Positions 12,409 to 24,149 of a stretch of 64,000 nucleotides of DNA are shown one piece after another. The DNA is from Epiperipatus broadwayi (Eukaryota; Onychophora; Udeonychophora; Euonychophora; Peripatidae), in contig JAQFVV010012489.1 of assembly GCA_028023455.1 (NCBI GenBank), positions 1,923,881-1,987,880 on the forward strand, read 5' to 3'. Position numbers and translations under genes: made by a program. The notes under the pieces were generated by a model that saw only the letters and a program-made list of their open reading frames with translations, was not told the DNA's origin and made no database searches. Positions within the stretch are counted from its first letter, which is position 1; each line of letters begins with the position of its first letter.

Positions 12409-12559
12409 ATTTATTAATAAAGACTAGGGAGTTAGAGAGATGGAGAAATAGTATGGAGAGTAAAAAGAGTTTAAATATATATAGAAATAAACAAAATATT
12501 AGGTGTGAGTTAATATATGATAATAGTAAGAAAAGTAGTTTATTGTTTAAGGCTGGAAC

Positions 12560-12860
12560 GGTATCTTTAGCTACAAAAGAATATTCATGTAAATAGAAAA
12601 ATATGGGTGATTTATTTTGTAAATTATGTAAGGAAGGAATAGAAAATATTAGGCATTTGTTAATTGAATGTAAATGTTTGAAAACAGAAAGGGTACATAT
12701 AATAGAAGTTGTGGAAAAATAAATATGAAAAGAGTGATTATACAGAAAGTGAATTATTGGTTTTTATGCTGGGTTTGGGAAAAGATAAGAGGGATTTAGA
12801 TATAAAGGTTATAGAGTTGACAAAGATTATGTCGTGGAAATGGGATAGAGCATATTATGG
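12560..12860 (+). pseudogene. LINE ORF2 C-terminal zinc-knuckle remnant
   Basis: In a frame shifted relative to the segment upstream, the sequence reads FCKLCKEGIENIRHLLIEC (12615-12671), a CxxC...HxxxxC motif of the kind found at the C-terminus of many LINE polyproteins. It is followed about 80 bases later by ELLVFMLGLGKDKRDLDIK and a tryptophan-containing end. An in-frame stop precedes the knuckle, which confirms decay. Confidence 0.65.
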
Positions 12861-13049
12861 GTAAATTTAGAGTGGAGAATGTAAAATAAAGTGGCTAACA
12901 GGTTTATCTGGGCATAATTGCTGAGATATTCTTGACTTCATTTAAGGAGAAGCCATAATACATCACATCACATCATTATGCCTTGTTTAATAACAATTAT
13001 GTGCTAGTATAAGAGATGGTGACCATGTGATGCTTAGTAATTAAAAATA

Positions 13050-14194
13050 GTATTATGAATGACAGTAAAGAAATGAGCTTATCTTTTATTACAACTGATC
13101 TATCATTTGAAGCAAAAACGATAGATTAAAATCCATGTTTTGGAAAAGTTTATAATAAAAGACCTAAACATAAGAAGCAACAATCTATCATAAACTTCAA
13201 CATCAAAAAAAAAAGTCATTCTTAAAATCATAAAAGTTAATAGCAATTAATCTAGTGTATGTAAGGTCATAGCAGATGTACTCCTAGACTATTCATATGG
13301 CAATTTTCTCCCAAACCCTGCCCTTGTTTGATTATCACTGTTGTGCAGTTTAGTGCTGTGGTAGAGAAACAGATAAACTGAATGGAATTGTTTAAATGCT
13401 TACCATAGTGCTCAAACACTGTGTCATACCATTATTCATGTCATTCCATTATTAATTGTCTGCACTTGGTAAAGTGGAAGACTCTGAAGCTCAAGATTTT
13501 TGACCACAGATGTGATGTCAATAGTTTGAAAACAAAATAATAAATGTTTAAATCGTGGTTAAGATATATAAATAGTTACCATAGTACAATACATGTAAGT
13601 TCACAAATATATATAACTAATAATACCAAAAAATAATTCCAATTTAAATCTAGGCTAATTATTTTAACAGTATATAAATAATATCGTAAGCTTATGGTTA
13701 AACACCTGTAGAGGTCCTTACTATCACATTTTACACGCATATGCTTGAGGTTACAGCCGCAGTAAATATTAATTATATGTAATAAATTTTGCACATATAT
13801 AATGATATGCCTTATTAAGTATGTAATTTTTTACTCTACAAAGTTTCTGATTTTCCATTCAGCTTAATGTATAATCATAATCACAGAATTAAAAAAATAG
13901 CTAGGATTGTGCGCAGCACTGAAAATGCATTAACCCAAGCAGACAAACAGAAACGTCATAGAGGGACGAATTTATATACACTTTATAAACCATATCAACA
14001 TATATATATACATAATAAATGAACTTTGATATCATATGTATACAAACTTTCACACACATGCATTTTATCATACAAAATATTTTCATTAATTTTAAGCAAT
14101 TTTCATTTATCGTTAACGTAAAAGTATACTAAGGTAATCAAGTATTGATAGCTGTGACACTTCTGTGCTTAAACTTCATATGAATTTTCAAACA
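13050..14194. other. AT-rich spacer, no gene seen
   Basis: No coding or RNA feature can be supported. A tRNA-like stretch at about 13455-13520 is possibly an old SINE relic. Confidence 0.45.
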
Positions 14195-14800
14195 ATAATA
14201 ACTTATCTAAATAGAGGGATTTGAACTCAGGTGTTTCAATATATTCATCATTCTCTCTACTTGAAGCAACTGATATAAATGACAACACACACGTGGAAAT
14301 AGTTCCGTGATTCTTAATATAAGTATTTCATACAGAATCATCACTCATATGTTGGAGCAGATCATAATCTCCCATAAATATATACAATCAGTGCTCGGTT
14401 TATATTAAGATGACAATTTCTCAAACTTTAATGGACAGGTTTCAAACTTTTCACTCTTCTAACTGTTCAACCATCCACTTTATTGAAAAACTAATGATGA
14501 GAAGCTCAAAGCCCTTGTTGGATTTGAAATTATAGTCATACCCATGTGCACATTACATCAATATAACCCCTCATATTATTGGACATTATGTATCCATATA
14601 TATTAATAGGAGAAGGATGGACTGAACTATAATAAGATGCAATCTATTTCTCAAGCAGTATATAATTCTACAGCAGTATTTCATTTGCTTACACTGAATG
14701 TTTGTGGTCATGTGTATGAGTTGCTTGAATAGAGTGGAAGATGAATCAACTGAAAAATCCTGAATTCAAACTTCTCTTTTTACATTTAGGAAACATTCTG
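14195..14800. mobile_element. Hammerhead retroelement family F1, degraded head-to-head composite
   Basis: The minus-oriented F1 unit runs from the B-box-like segment (GGATTTGAACTCAGG, complement of CCTGAGTTCAAATCC, about 14218) through a decayed ribozyme (about 14310-14375) to CCATATATATTAATAGGAGA (about 14610). A plus-oriented F1 tail begins near 14700 (TTTGTGGTCATGTGTATGAG) and ends about 14790. The ribozyme has lost the CUGAUGA box but keeps GAAA. As in the other composites, a complete unit in one orientation meets a partial one in the other. Confidence 0.6.
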
Positions 14801-17324
14801 TATAAGCAAGTGAAATATTCTCTTAGAATTAAATAATTCATCTGATTATTTTTTATTGTCATGATGATTAAATGTATTTAGTTTCTTATTCTCAGTCATC
14901 TCACTCATGTAATTATTTTTTTATTTCTCTCTTCCAAACTGCTCTATGATTACAGAAATTATGCTCTCTTCTTTTAGCAGTTCCTCTTTTTGATGATAAT
15001 AATTTAACGACATCTTTTGACTATCACTTTTTTCTGTCCCATTTCTCTTGACTGTTATATTTTATTATTAACAAAGAATTGTAATAAAATAATCTACTAG
15101 CTTTATTGCTCAGATTTAAACTTTTATTAGATAGGTATGGTTAGTTATGTTGTACTTTGAAAAGGTTAGCTAAAAACAAACCCATAAACATTCAAATTTT
15201 ACTTGATCCAGTTTCAAGTCCCAGTTATTGGCATGGTAAATAAATGTGAAACATTCTATACCTTGAGATTATTCTGCATATTTATCCATGTGAAAATATA
15301 TATATATAAGCTTGTTGAAAAATCACTGGTTTCTTATTTTAAAAAAATCTTCGTTAACCAGGATGTGAACTCCAAGTCATGATTTGGTAAATGGCTGTAA
15401 TAAAGTCTACAAACAAGCAATCTTTAATTTCTGATTAACTTTTTGTTGTTGTCGTTTCTAATATAGAAAATACCCTGTACAGTTTAGTTCAATAGTAAGG
15501 GTTGATTGTCACGTGAGTAAATTTTTTCGATTTATGTCAAAATCGATTTACATTAATTGAACGGAGCGGTTAATCTGTTTGTTCTGCCATTAGGATCCTC
15601 GTTCACGATCAATTAATTATAAAATTACCTTTATTAACACGTGGAATATTAAAATACATTAATAAAAAGAAAGCAAACAATAACAAATCGCCACCCACGA
15701 TGATGATATGTTAGTGCCAACACGATACATTTTATGTTTAGTTTCAAAGCTATTTTCCGGAGAACTACTTATATATATACAGCACTCACATTTTGAAAAC
15801 ATCATAAAATAGCAAGACAGATAATCTCATTATAAGCTGGAAATGGTTTTTTTAGTGTTTGACTTCATATAACAATAGAAGCGAATAAAATAAAAATTAA
15901 AGATATCTATTTTTAAAGCTGTTAAATAAAAGAAACATTACTTAATTACTTATTGGTAAATTGGTAATCTAAAATTATTTTTTATGCAGTTTAAATTATT
16001 AAATAAAATTAATTAAATCACTAGCAGTTTTTTTTCTCCCTTTGTTTCAATTTCGTGTAAGTTAATGCTGCAACATGAAACAAAGAAAATAAATCTAGCA
16101 TCAGTTAAAAGAAATCTTACAATACACGTTCTTTAAACAAAACACAAGACAATCTAATAAACTAATTCCATGTGCTTGATGCATGAAAAAACTATTCTCA
16201 AAAGCGAACAAGATTTTTACAATGATTGTTGTTTGAAAATGAAAACAAAATTATTTAGCTTTAGTATTTGTGTCATTTTTTTTTATTAAAAGAAATTATA
16301 CGTTAAATTGACAAATTTGTATATTTATAGCAAACGTATTAAATCTATCAGAAGACATTGACTAACTAAACAACACAGTACTACGGTCAGTAATAATCTG
16401 ATCACGTCAATGATAATTTACCACTATCTTAAAATTTAATCAAGCAACTCTATTTTTAGGCAACATCAACAGCTGAAACCTACATCGTTATGTATATTTA
16501 TATTAACGAAAACAACTTTTAAATAGCATAGAGGACCTTCTTGTCCTTTCCAACAACCCTTTCTCTAAACAAAAACGGTAAAAAAAAAAAAGGCACTATT
16601 TAAAAAGCACGTAATTGGTAGGCAATGAGAATTTTAAATTTTCACTTTTTTGACTTAACACCAACTAAATTTAACTAAAAATCTATATTCTAACCGACCA
16701 GCTAACTGAAAGAAAAATCCTAAACCTGTCTGTAATATTTAAAAAATTTCAAAAGTTTTATCTGATCCAAAATCAACCCTGATATTGTGAGCGTGATGGA
16801 TAGGTGTTCTAAGAATTATATATCGGACTCTTCTTTATATATTTCAATGTAAATGTATATGCTTACTTACAAATTTTTAGGCACCTAAATATTTTTCCTA
16901 AATTCATAATGATTCGAACCCAGATTATATGTTTGGTTGCTGCACTAAACGTCATGAAACTCATTCTTTTCTGTTACACATTTTTGAAATGGGTGTTCAT
17001 ATATCTATCTCTCTTGCCATAATCTAAGACTCAACTCCAGGTAAAACTTTAACATGTTTTTTCAGATAAGTGAGAATTGCTTCTTTATACTGCTTGTTTT
17101 TGATCAACCCATATATTTATTCAATTATTGATCAGTCTATGAATATGTATGGTCGTTAGTTGGAAGATAAACAACAACTGAAAAACATAAAATCTCTACC
17201 AACTAATAATTGATTAACATCAAAAGGTATGCCTTCTTTTTCACTGATCCTTGCTATAGTGGAATAAATGCTGCTATATTTTTTATCTATATAAATCCAG
17301 AAAGATATGTATAAATACTTGGGT
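14801..17324. other. AT-rich spacer, no gene seen
   Basis: No gene or element can be supported. A tRNA-like stretch at about 15480-15540 resembles one at 31740-31800. Confidence 0.45.
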
Positions 17325-17385
17325 CAGCAATATGAGACAGTGTGAATAGTTGAGGGTCATGTGAAAGTCTGAGTCCAAATTGGAG
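17325..17385 (+). mobile_element. F1 tail fragment
   Basis: A short match to the F1 tail: a CAGCAATATGAGACAGTG-type segment followed by GTGAAAGTCTGAGTCCAAAT, which corresponds to the B-box-like end of the unit. The ribozyme is not present. Confidence 0.45.
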
Positions 17386-18639
17386 TGCTGGTATGAAAAA
17401 GCTTGTAGTATAGAAAAAATTCATATATAAATAATTGAGTAAATATATTATATATGAATTTGTATATAGATGATAAATTATTGAGTCCTGAAGACAATTT
17501 ACAAATTATATTCCTGTTTATTGGTAATGGAGTATGCTTGCTTTCCACATCATAGTTAAGTGATTATTAAAATAATTATGTTAGTGCTCATCTTTTATAG
17601 GTCAACTTATCAATATCTTTATAAACCTCAACCTATTAGCAGTGCTACTAATTCTCTGTGCCAGTGTTTCTCAACTGTTGAACCATGGACTGGTGCCAGT
17701 TCACAGAAAACTTTTACCAGCCCATGAAAAATAACCTTAATTTGATAAATACAAATTTATTTTCAATGAAAATAAATCTACTTTAATATACCACTGATCT
17801 CAAGCAGGTTCTCCCACATTGTACAATTTGGTTAGTAGTCAGACTTCATACTAAACAAATTGATATGTTTTTAAATAATTAATAGTGTTGGACTTTTTTT
17901 TTTAAGTTTATAAAAATGCAGTAAAATAAAAAAGAAACAAAAATCCCAATGGTAAACTTATTGGTTATTTATTGAGATTAAATATAAAGAAACAGTAAAA
18001 TGAAAAACTTAAATATTTTTTAAATTTTTTTAAAAAAAAAATTATAACAATAATAAAAAAATAAACTGGATTAGTTTTTTTTTTTAATGAATCACTTTGT
18101 TTCTTTGGGTAAACTAAAAAATATATATTTTATAGTATTAAAAAAATATACTAAAAACAAAATAACCCCACCTTAAAATCATATCACTATTAGAGCAAAG
18201 CTGGAAAAATAGCACTAACTGCTGTAAGATTTTGCTTTTGTTCACTATTTCTTTTAATAATTATTATATTTTATTACAATAATTATTATATGATCTGTAA
18301 TTTTTGAATCGATCAATATGATTTTCTGTGCTTTTTATTGAATGTTTGTTAATTATTCTAAATTAACATTATCTTTATAATAATTATATAGGTTGTGATT
18401 TTATTAATGCCCTTATTATGGGTAATCAATATTTCTTGTGCTCATTCTGTGATTTTTTATATAATTTTATTGTATGAATAATAGTACAACTACATACTTG
18501 AGTAATTTTTTGTATTAAATAAATTAAAAAATAACAACACAGTCTTCTATTTTAAAAAATAGCCTATTAATTTCAAAATATATACAATCCAAGTACAAAC
18601 TTCTTTATAAATCTTGATTTATTATAATATGAACTATTA

Positions 18640-18895
18640 TTGAAACAGTCAAAACTCACTATACATATTGCCACACATAGCCAGCTAGAATAATGCTCTC
18701 AGATCCAAGGCTTCTCACTGATGAAGGCCACAAGCCAGAAACTAGTCTGGGGATATTGGATGAGTAGGCACTAGATGGGAATTTTATGCACAAGCCTTCT
18801 GGCATCCATTGATTACTCTTGCTTGCTGTGTGTGGCAATACGTATAGTGAGTTTTTTGCCTGTTTTAATAACAGTTATAAGAAAGCATAAGAAAT
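18640..18895. mobile_element. Hammerhead retroelement family F2, small head-to-head composite
   Basis: A truncated minus head (about 18640-18685) joins a plus unit segment (18690-18895) that contains a complete ribozyme. The shared head sequence makes an inverted repeat, CTCACTATACATATTGCCAC at the left and GTGGCAATACGTATAGTGAG at the right. The composite lies inside the hAT-like element and is therefore younger than it. The flanking sequence gives no clean target duplication. Confidence 0.65.
18705..18759 (+). ncRNA. Type I hammerhead ribozyme, F2 copy
   Basis: CUGAUGA is at 18718-18724 and GAAA at 18738-18741. Stem II is GGC/GCC with a CACAA loop. Stem III is AC/GU with a two-base loop, and the GUC cleavage triplet ends at 18747. 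Stem I pairs UUCUCA (18712-18717) with UGGGGA (18748-18753) and CCAA (18705-18708) with UUGG (18756-18759). The core is intact. Confidence 0.8.
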
Positions 18896-18976
18896 CATAA
18901 TCATGTGATATGACCTAATATAATGTACAATAATATACTCCTGTTTTGATTATATTATTTTATAGTCTTTATCAGG

Positions 18977-19191
18977 GAACAACTAAAAAATATATAAAAA
19001 AACAATAAATATAAATATTCCATAATACATATAACAACATACAAATATCTCTTACCTTAAATCTCTTTTAATGAATGTAATAAAAAGTTAAGATTTTTTA
19101 CTAGAAAAGATTTAAAAGAGGTATTTGTAATTTGTTATAAGTATTATGGAATAATTATATTTATAGTTTTTTATGAATTTTTTAGTTCTTT
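18977..19191. repeat. Fold-back repeat with arms of about 85-100 bp
   Basis: The left arm (18977-19075) and the right arm (19108-19191) are imperfect inverted complements: ATTCCATAATAC at the left meets GTATTATGGAAT at the right, and AAATCTCTTTTAA meets TTTAAAAGAGG. The outermost bases GAACAACTAAAAAA and TTTTTTAGTTCTTTC also pair. It has no coding capacity and is a MITE-like insertion inside the hAT-like element. Confidence 0.55.
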
Positions 19192-20224
19192 CTAACAGTT
19201 GAAACATTGGAGTATATATAGTTCATGTTATAATAAATCAAGATTTATAAAAAAGTTTGTGTGTGGGTTGTATATATTTTTGTATTCACCAGGATATTAT
19301 GATAATGGAAAGTTAGTAAAAAAAAGCAGCATATATTTCAGGAATCAAACCTGTAATATATATACAGCACTACCACATGGGTAAGAGGTACCGTTATGAA
19401 AAGTGAATTTTAGTCACACTCCCTCCCATCTATGAAAAATTTGTAAATTAAAAGACATTTTTCCCCAGCTTTTGCAAGAAAAACTTGAAAATACACAGGG
19501 AGACCCTAAATTAACTGGAATTTTGTAATAAAAATTGTATATTTATTTTTAGGTGTTGTAAATTGAATTGCTCAAGTCTCAAAATTCAAGGCTCTGAAAA
19601 TTGTTAGAATAAGTTTAAGTAAAGAAGTTTTCCTCTCATATTTAAATAAAAATACTTTACACTTAGAATGTCTTTCTAACAATGAAGTGATTCAAAAATA
19701 TAAATGTTTCATTTACATAGAAGTTTTATAAATTATCTTATTGTCTTGGCATTCCTATGATGAAATGCTTTTGTGATCCACACAACCTGCATGACCACAT
19801 GTGATGGCTCTGTATATATATATATATATATATAATGTCACAGATAAAAATAAATAGGATAATTTATTTTAACTATATTACTGGTCCATGGAAATTTTTC
19901 TGGGATCTAAATGGCCCACAGAAAGAAAAAGATTGAGAAACACTGCTGTATATTATAAATAAAAAATTTCTTTTCTAAAAGCTATTTGTAACTTTAATAC
20001 CTACATTTGAAAGATCATATCTATTCAATTGTCAGTAATATATCTGAGAAATTTCATTTTTGATAATCAAATTAAGATTATATGTATATAATTATATACA
20101 AAAATCATTTTATAAATAATTCTTTCCTTGAAAGATTATTTAAAAAAAAAAATTTTTTTTTATTTATTTATTGGAAGCTATAATAATAGTAAATGGAGGA
20201 ATGGGGTTGGATTAATTGTAACGT

Positions 20225-20335
20225 TGTAGTTATATTTAATAAAAGACATATTAAAGTTTATATCTGGGACTAGAAATTATGTGATAATCTCTAGCATAAT
20301 GAATGATTAGTTATATTTTTTAATATATTTTTTCT
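20225..20335 (+). mobile_element. Possible F3 fragment without ribozyme
   Basis: The stretch TTAAAGTTTATATCTGGGAC, followed by GATAATCTCTA and ATGATTAGTTAT, parallels 270-330 in the F3 monomer. It lacks the ribozyme. Low confidence because of the short, AT-rich match. Confidence 0.35.
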
Positions 20336-21538
20336 AAACCCAATGATATCATCAAATATGAGAATGCGCAAAATTTGATACTTATAAATCAAATTTTAGT
20401 AATTGTCTATATAACTAACTTAACAGGTATCCTATCTATCTCCATACTGCATACACTATTTTGAAAGATTCTGCATTTATGAGAAGTAACGTTTTACTTT
20501 TTTAATCTTACCATAATGCAATTTCAGTTTTTACTTTTAACGCTGGAAATATTTCAATGCCTTTGATGAAAACAATCCGTCAGGTCTCAAGAACCATGGA
20601 GAATTATAAAAAGATTGAAATCTCTAGGATACAGTACTGTTGGAATGTTATATTAAACAAAAAAAAAAAAACATTTTATTTTTTAACCAAGATATTAAAT
20701 ATTTTTTTATAATTAAAAATAAAGTTAAAAAATGTCGAAATGTCGTCAATTGAGATTACATATATCTAAGAAACTGATGCTTTGCTTGAATCTTACTTTT
20801 TTGTAGAAAGTTTTTGAGTATTGATAAGTTTTTGCTTTAATGTTGAAGGTGATTTAAAAGTATTTAAGATCGTGATTTCTAACTTTTTTTTTTTCAGCTA
20901 AGTTTAATCAATCTTTCGGCCATAAAACTTATTCAACGAACAACCTTTGTAAATATTTTAAAAGTTAATCATTCTTTTGTGTTGTTGATAATAAAATTAT
21001 AAAACAGATCGTTCAGTACGTTAAATAAATTTGGAGTAAAAGTTAATATTGATATTTTTTACATTAGCAAAATAGTAATCTTGCCGCAAATTAAGCAAGT
21101 ATAAAAATGACTGTTCACATACTATCTAACGATATTAGAGTGCATAAACTTTGTATAACCTTTAGGATGATTGATCAATAAATAAGTTATAAACTGTTGA
21201 AAACAAAATGAAAAATATAAAAGCACAAATGTTCAATATGTAGGTGCTGCTAAATTTCTGCCCCGAGGCAACACAGTGACTCAAATAAATAAGCAAAGAA
21301 AACCCTACGGCATCATGTGATGCGCATGTGCACAAGTGACAGATCGAGCTTAGCAATTTCATTCAACGATCAAACTGTTTGTCTTTACTTTTTTAAAGTG
21401 GAATTTAAATCAGGTACCTTTAGTTTTTGATTCTATTATGTTACTCCTGTGATATTCACACAGAAACTCAAAAATGATTTATTATACATGTTTTACTATT
21501 AATAAGCATCAATGGGGTAAAAATTTTCGATGTAACAA
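20336..21538. other. AT-rich spacer, no gene seen
   Basis: No supportable gene or element. A 66-codon minus frame at 21162-21362 shows nothing recognisable. Confidence 0.45.
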
Positions 21539-21552
21539 CAAGTCTGTGTTTT
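21539..21552. repeat. Target site duplication, left copy
   Basis: AAGTCTGTGTTTTA, identical to 22458-22471, flanks the F2 composite. Confidence 0.8.
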
Positions 21553-22457
21553 AACAGTATGCAAACCATAGAAATCAATGTATGCTTGAAGGTTTGTGCA
21601 TCAAAATCCTATCTAGTGTTTACTAATCCAATATTTCCAGACTAGTTTCTAGCTTGTGGCTTTCATCAGCAAGAAGCCTTGGATTTGAGAGTATTGCATC
21701 TAGATCTTTTGATCTAATGCAACCCTCCTGCCTTTATTAACTATAAAGCTATGAGTCCAAATCAAAACACAATAATGTTTTCAATCCAAACTCAGATTTA
21801 CTTATATAGTCATAGAGATCTGAATCAAGTTCAGTATCTATACATTTTGTTGTATAGTCACCATTATCTTTTGGCCAGGATTGGTATTAAACCACTAAAA
21901 CATCATATGGTAACCATTTTTATACTCATACAAGCTTTTAAGATAGTATGAACTATGACTTATATTGGGTGGCACTATTGTATGGAGATAGTTGCTACTG
22001 TTTAACAGCTTGTGTAAGCATAAAGAATGGTGATAATGTGATGTTTTAATGGTTTAATAACAATTGATGATGATTATAATTATTAAAAAATACACCACAA
22101 TATATAGATACTGGATTGGGTTTAGATCAGTATGACTATATAAGTGAATGAGTTTGGATTGAAAATGTTATTGTATTTTCATTTTGGACTCATAACTTCA
22201 TAGTTAACAAAAATATAAAAGGTAGCTGCTGGAGAGTTACATTAGATCCAAAGAAATGGATGTAGTGCCTTCAAATCCAAGGCTTCTCACTGACAAAGTC
22301 TACAAGCTAGAAACTAGTAGACCCTAGATGAGATTTTGATGCACAATTTTTTTAAAATCCATTGATTACTATGATTTGCATTGGTTGACACGATTGTGTA
22401 GAGAGAGTTGATACTATTTTAACAGCTTGTGCAAGCATAAGAAATGGTGATCATGCG
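21553..22457. mobile_element. Hammerhead retroelement family F2 head-to-head composite with 14-bp target duplication
   Basis: A minus unit (21553 to about 21960) with a ribozyme at 21628-21682 meets a longer plus segment (about 21965-22457) carrying a decayed ribozyme near 22277-22322 (CUGACAA instead of CUGAUGA). The whole 905-bp composite is flanked by a perfect 14-bp direct repeat, AAGTCTGTGTTTTA, at 21539-21552 and 22458-22471. The duplication lies outside both orientations, so the inverted dimer appears to have integrated in one event. The units are more diverged than those at 23.1-24.7 kb. Confidence 0.82.
21628..21682 (-). ncRNA. Type I hammerhead ribozyme, diverged F2 copy
   Basis: On the minus strand CUGAUGA (complement of 21663-21669), GAAA and the GUC cleavage triplet are all intact; the predicted cut is between 21640 and 21639. 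Stem II has changed from GGC/GCC to AGC/GCU, a compensatory pair change that keeps the helix. Stem I still pairs CCAA with UUGG, but its inner helix has one mismatch and several G.U pairs, so activity is uncertain. Confidence 0.7.
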
Positions 22458-22471
22458 AAGTCTGTGTTTTA
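22458..22471. repeat. Target site duplication, right copy
   Basis: AAGTCTGTGTTTTA, identical to 21539-21552. Confidence 0.8.
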
Positions 22472-23117
22472 TTACAAAAGTTATTAGCACTACTCAACCA
22501 TATTTAATAAACAAACTTCTTCTTAGCAAAATAATATTATGAACATATTGTTTGCCTGAAAGTTTATGATACTGTTCTTTTACAACTAATTATATACATG
22601 TCGGACTGTTTCTATCATATAATATTAATTGATAAATACTTTGAGAAAAATTATAAGATTTTCAAATACATTCAAGTGATAGTAATAGGACACAGGTAAC
22701 TCAACATTAAGAGTATCTCTAGATTTGTGAATATTAAATGTGTCACTTTAACCAACTAGATTTATTATAACTCCCTAGATGGTTCAATATGAATGTCACT
22801 ATAACATTTGAAAAAAGGTCATGATATAATTAATAGTAGCATGATATACATTTTTCTTATAGTGGCAATTTTTTAATTATTACTTATTAATAATATGTTG
22901 ATGCATTGTGGTGAAACTTTTCTATATAATAATTACTGTAGGCTTTCTATATCACAATGTCTGCAGGCTTAATGCTTTCAGAGTTTTGTTACTCCACAAG
23001 CATAGCCCTCTTTAGATTATTAATGTCATTATATGCAAATATATGCAAAACTATCTCCTATATTATCTTTTATGTTGTGTTGTCAACTTCTATATTTTTA
23101 TTGTTACTGTTTCTTGG

Positions 23118-23131
23118 AACTATAGTACATT
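23118..23131. repeat. Target site duplication, left copy
   Basis: AACTATAGTACATT, identical to 24713-24726, flanks the F2 array. Confidence 0.85.
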
Positions 23132-23247
23132 AAACAATTCAAAACAAAACAACACTCTCCATATAGTAGTGCCATCTTGTGCTAACAAGAGCAATCAATG
23201 GATGCCAGAAGGCTTGTGCATAAAATCCCTATCTAGTGCCTACTCAT

Positions 23248-23302
23248 CCAATATCCCCAGACTAGTTTCTGGCTTGTGGCCTTCATCAGTGAGGAGCCTT
23301 GG
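23248..23302 (-). ncRNA. Type I hammerhead ribozyme, F2 unit 1
   Basis: On the minus strand CUGAUGA (complement of 23283-23289) is followed by stem II GGC/GCC with a CACAA loop, GAAA, a stem III of AC/GU with a UA loop, and cleavage after GUC (between 23260 and 23259). Stem I is UCCUCA with UGGGGA, then a GGC/UA internal loop, then CCAA with UUGG. All conserved core positions are present. Confidence 0.85.
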
Positions 23303-23714
23303 ATCTGAGAGCACTGCACCTAGATCTTAGGATCTGATGCAACCCTCCAGCACCCACCTTTTAACTCTATTTTAACTACAAAACTATGAGAATGAAATTG
23401 AAAACACTATTAATATTTTCAATCCAAGCTCAATAGCTTATATAGTCATATGGGTCTGAACTCAATTCAGTACCCATACATTTTGGTGTCTTTGGCTCTT
23501 TAACAACCATAGCCACCACTATCCTATTAGGCAGGATTGGTGTTAAACCACTGAACATCACATGATCACTATCTCATACTAGCACAATAATTGTTATTAA
23601 ACAATTCAAAACAAAACAACACTCTCCATATAGTAGTGCCATCTTGTGCTAATAAGAGCAATCAATGGATACCAGAAGGCTTGTGCATAAAATCCCTATC
23701 TAGTGCCTACTCAT

Positions 23715-23769
23715 CCAATATCCCCAGACTAGTTTCTGGCTTGTGGCCTTCATCAGTGAAGAGCCTTGG
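23715..23769 (-). ncRNA. Type I hammerhead ribozyme, F2 unit 2
   Basis: Same structure as unit 1 and exactly 467 bp away (cut between 23727 and 23726). One stem I base differs (UCUUCA instead of UCCUCA), changing a C-G to a U.G pair, so the helix is kept. A transcript crossing both would release a 467-nt RNA. Confidence 0.85.
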
Positions 23770-24149
23770 ATCTGAGAGCACTGCACCTAGATCTTAGGAT
23801 CTAATGCAACCCTCCAGCACCCACCTTTTAACTCTATTTTAACTACAAAATTACGAGAATGAAATTGAAAACACTATTAATATTTTCAATCCAAGCTCAA
23901 TAGCTTATATAGTCATATGGGTCTGAACTCAATTCAGTACCCATACATTTTGGTGTCTTTGGCTCTTTAACAACCATAGCCACCACTATCCTATTAGGCA
24001 GGATTGGTGTTAAACCACTAAACATCACATGATCACTATCTCATACTAGCACAATAATTGTTATTAAACAATTCAAAACAAAACAATGCTCTCCATATAG
24101 TAGTGCACAAGCCTTCTGGCATCCATTGATTGCTCTTGTTAGCACAAGA

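Larger units (their letters stand above)
12009..12976 (+). mobile_element. Non-LTR retrotransposon (LINE) 3' end, 5'-truncated
   Basis: The segment encodes the C-terminal part of a LINE reverse-transcriptase polyprotein, a zinc-knuckle-like motif, and a 3' UTR ending in repeated CATCA (about 12960-12976). It interrupts an F2 hammerhead composite, so it is the younger insertion of the two. A second copy of the same family ends at about 31185 with the same tail. The clade is not resolved from so short a region. Confidence 0.75.
11898..13039. mobile_element. Hammerhead retroelement family F2 composite, split by a LINE insertion
   Basis: A short minus-oriented F2 head (GCAAAACTCTCTCCATACAG, 11914-11933) joins a plus-oriented F2 segment (AAGTAGGCACTAGATAGGG through ATTGATTACTC, about 11945-12004). 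The plus segment stops at about 12008 where LINE sequence begins, and F2 sequence resumes at about 12978 (TTTAATAACAATTATGTGC to GTGATGCTTAG). A 10-bp direct repeat, ATTAAAAATA, lies at 11888-11897 and 13040-13049 and may be the target duplication of the composite. The ribozyme itself is missing because the head-to-head junction falls downstream of it. Confidence 0.65.
17662..19945. mobile_element. hAT-like non-autonomous DNA transposon
   Basis: The left end is CAGTGTTTCTCAACTGTTGA (17662-) and the right end is AAAGATTGAGAAACACTG (ending 19945); the first 13 bases are perfect inverted complements. Subterminal TGGACTGGTGCC/ACTGGTCCATGG-like motifs also recur in inverted orientation. CAGTGNTTCTCAA termini are characteristic of a widespread group of hAT elements. 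The flanking octamers CTCTGTGC and CTGTATAT match only partly, so the 8-bp target duplication has decayed or an edge is off. No transposase is visible in the interior, which carries an F2 hammerhead composite and a fold-back repeat as later insertions. Confidence 0.6.
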
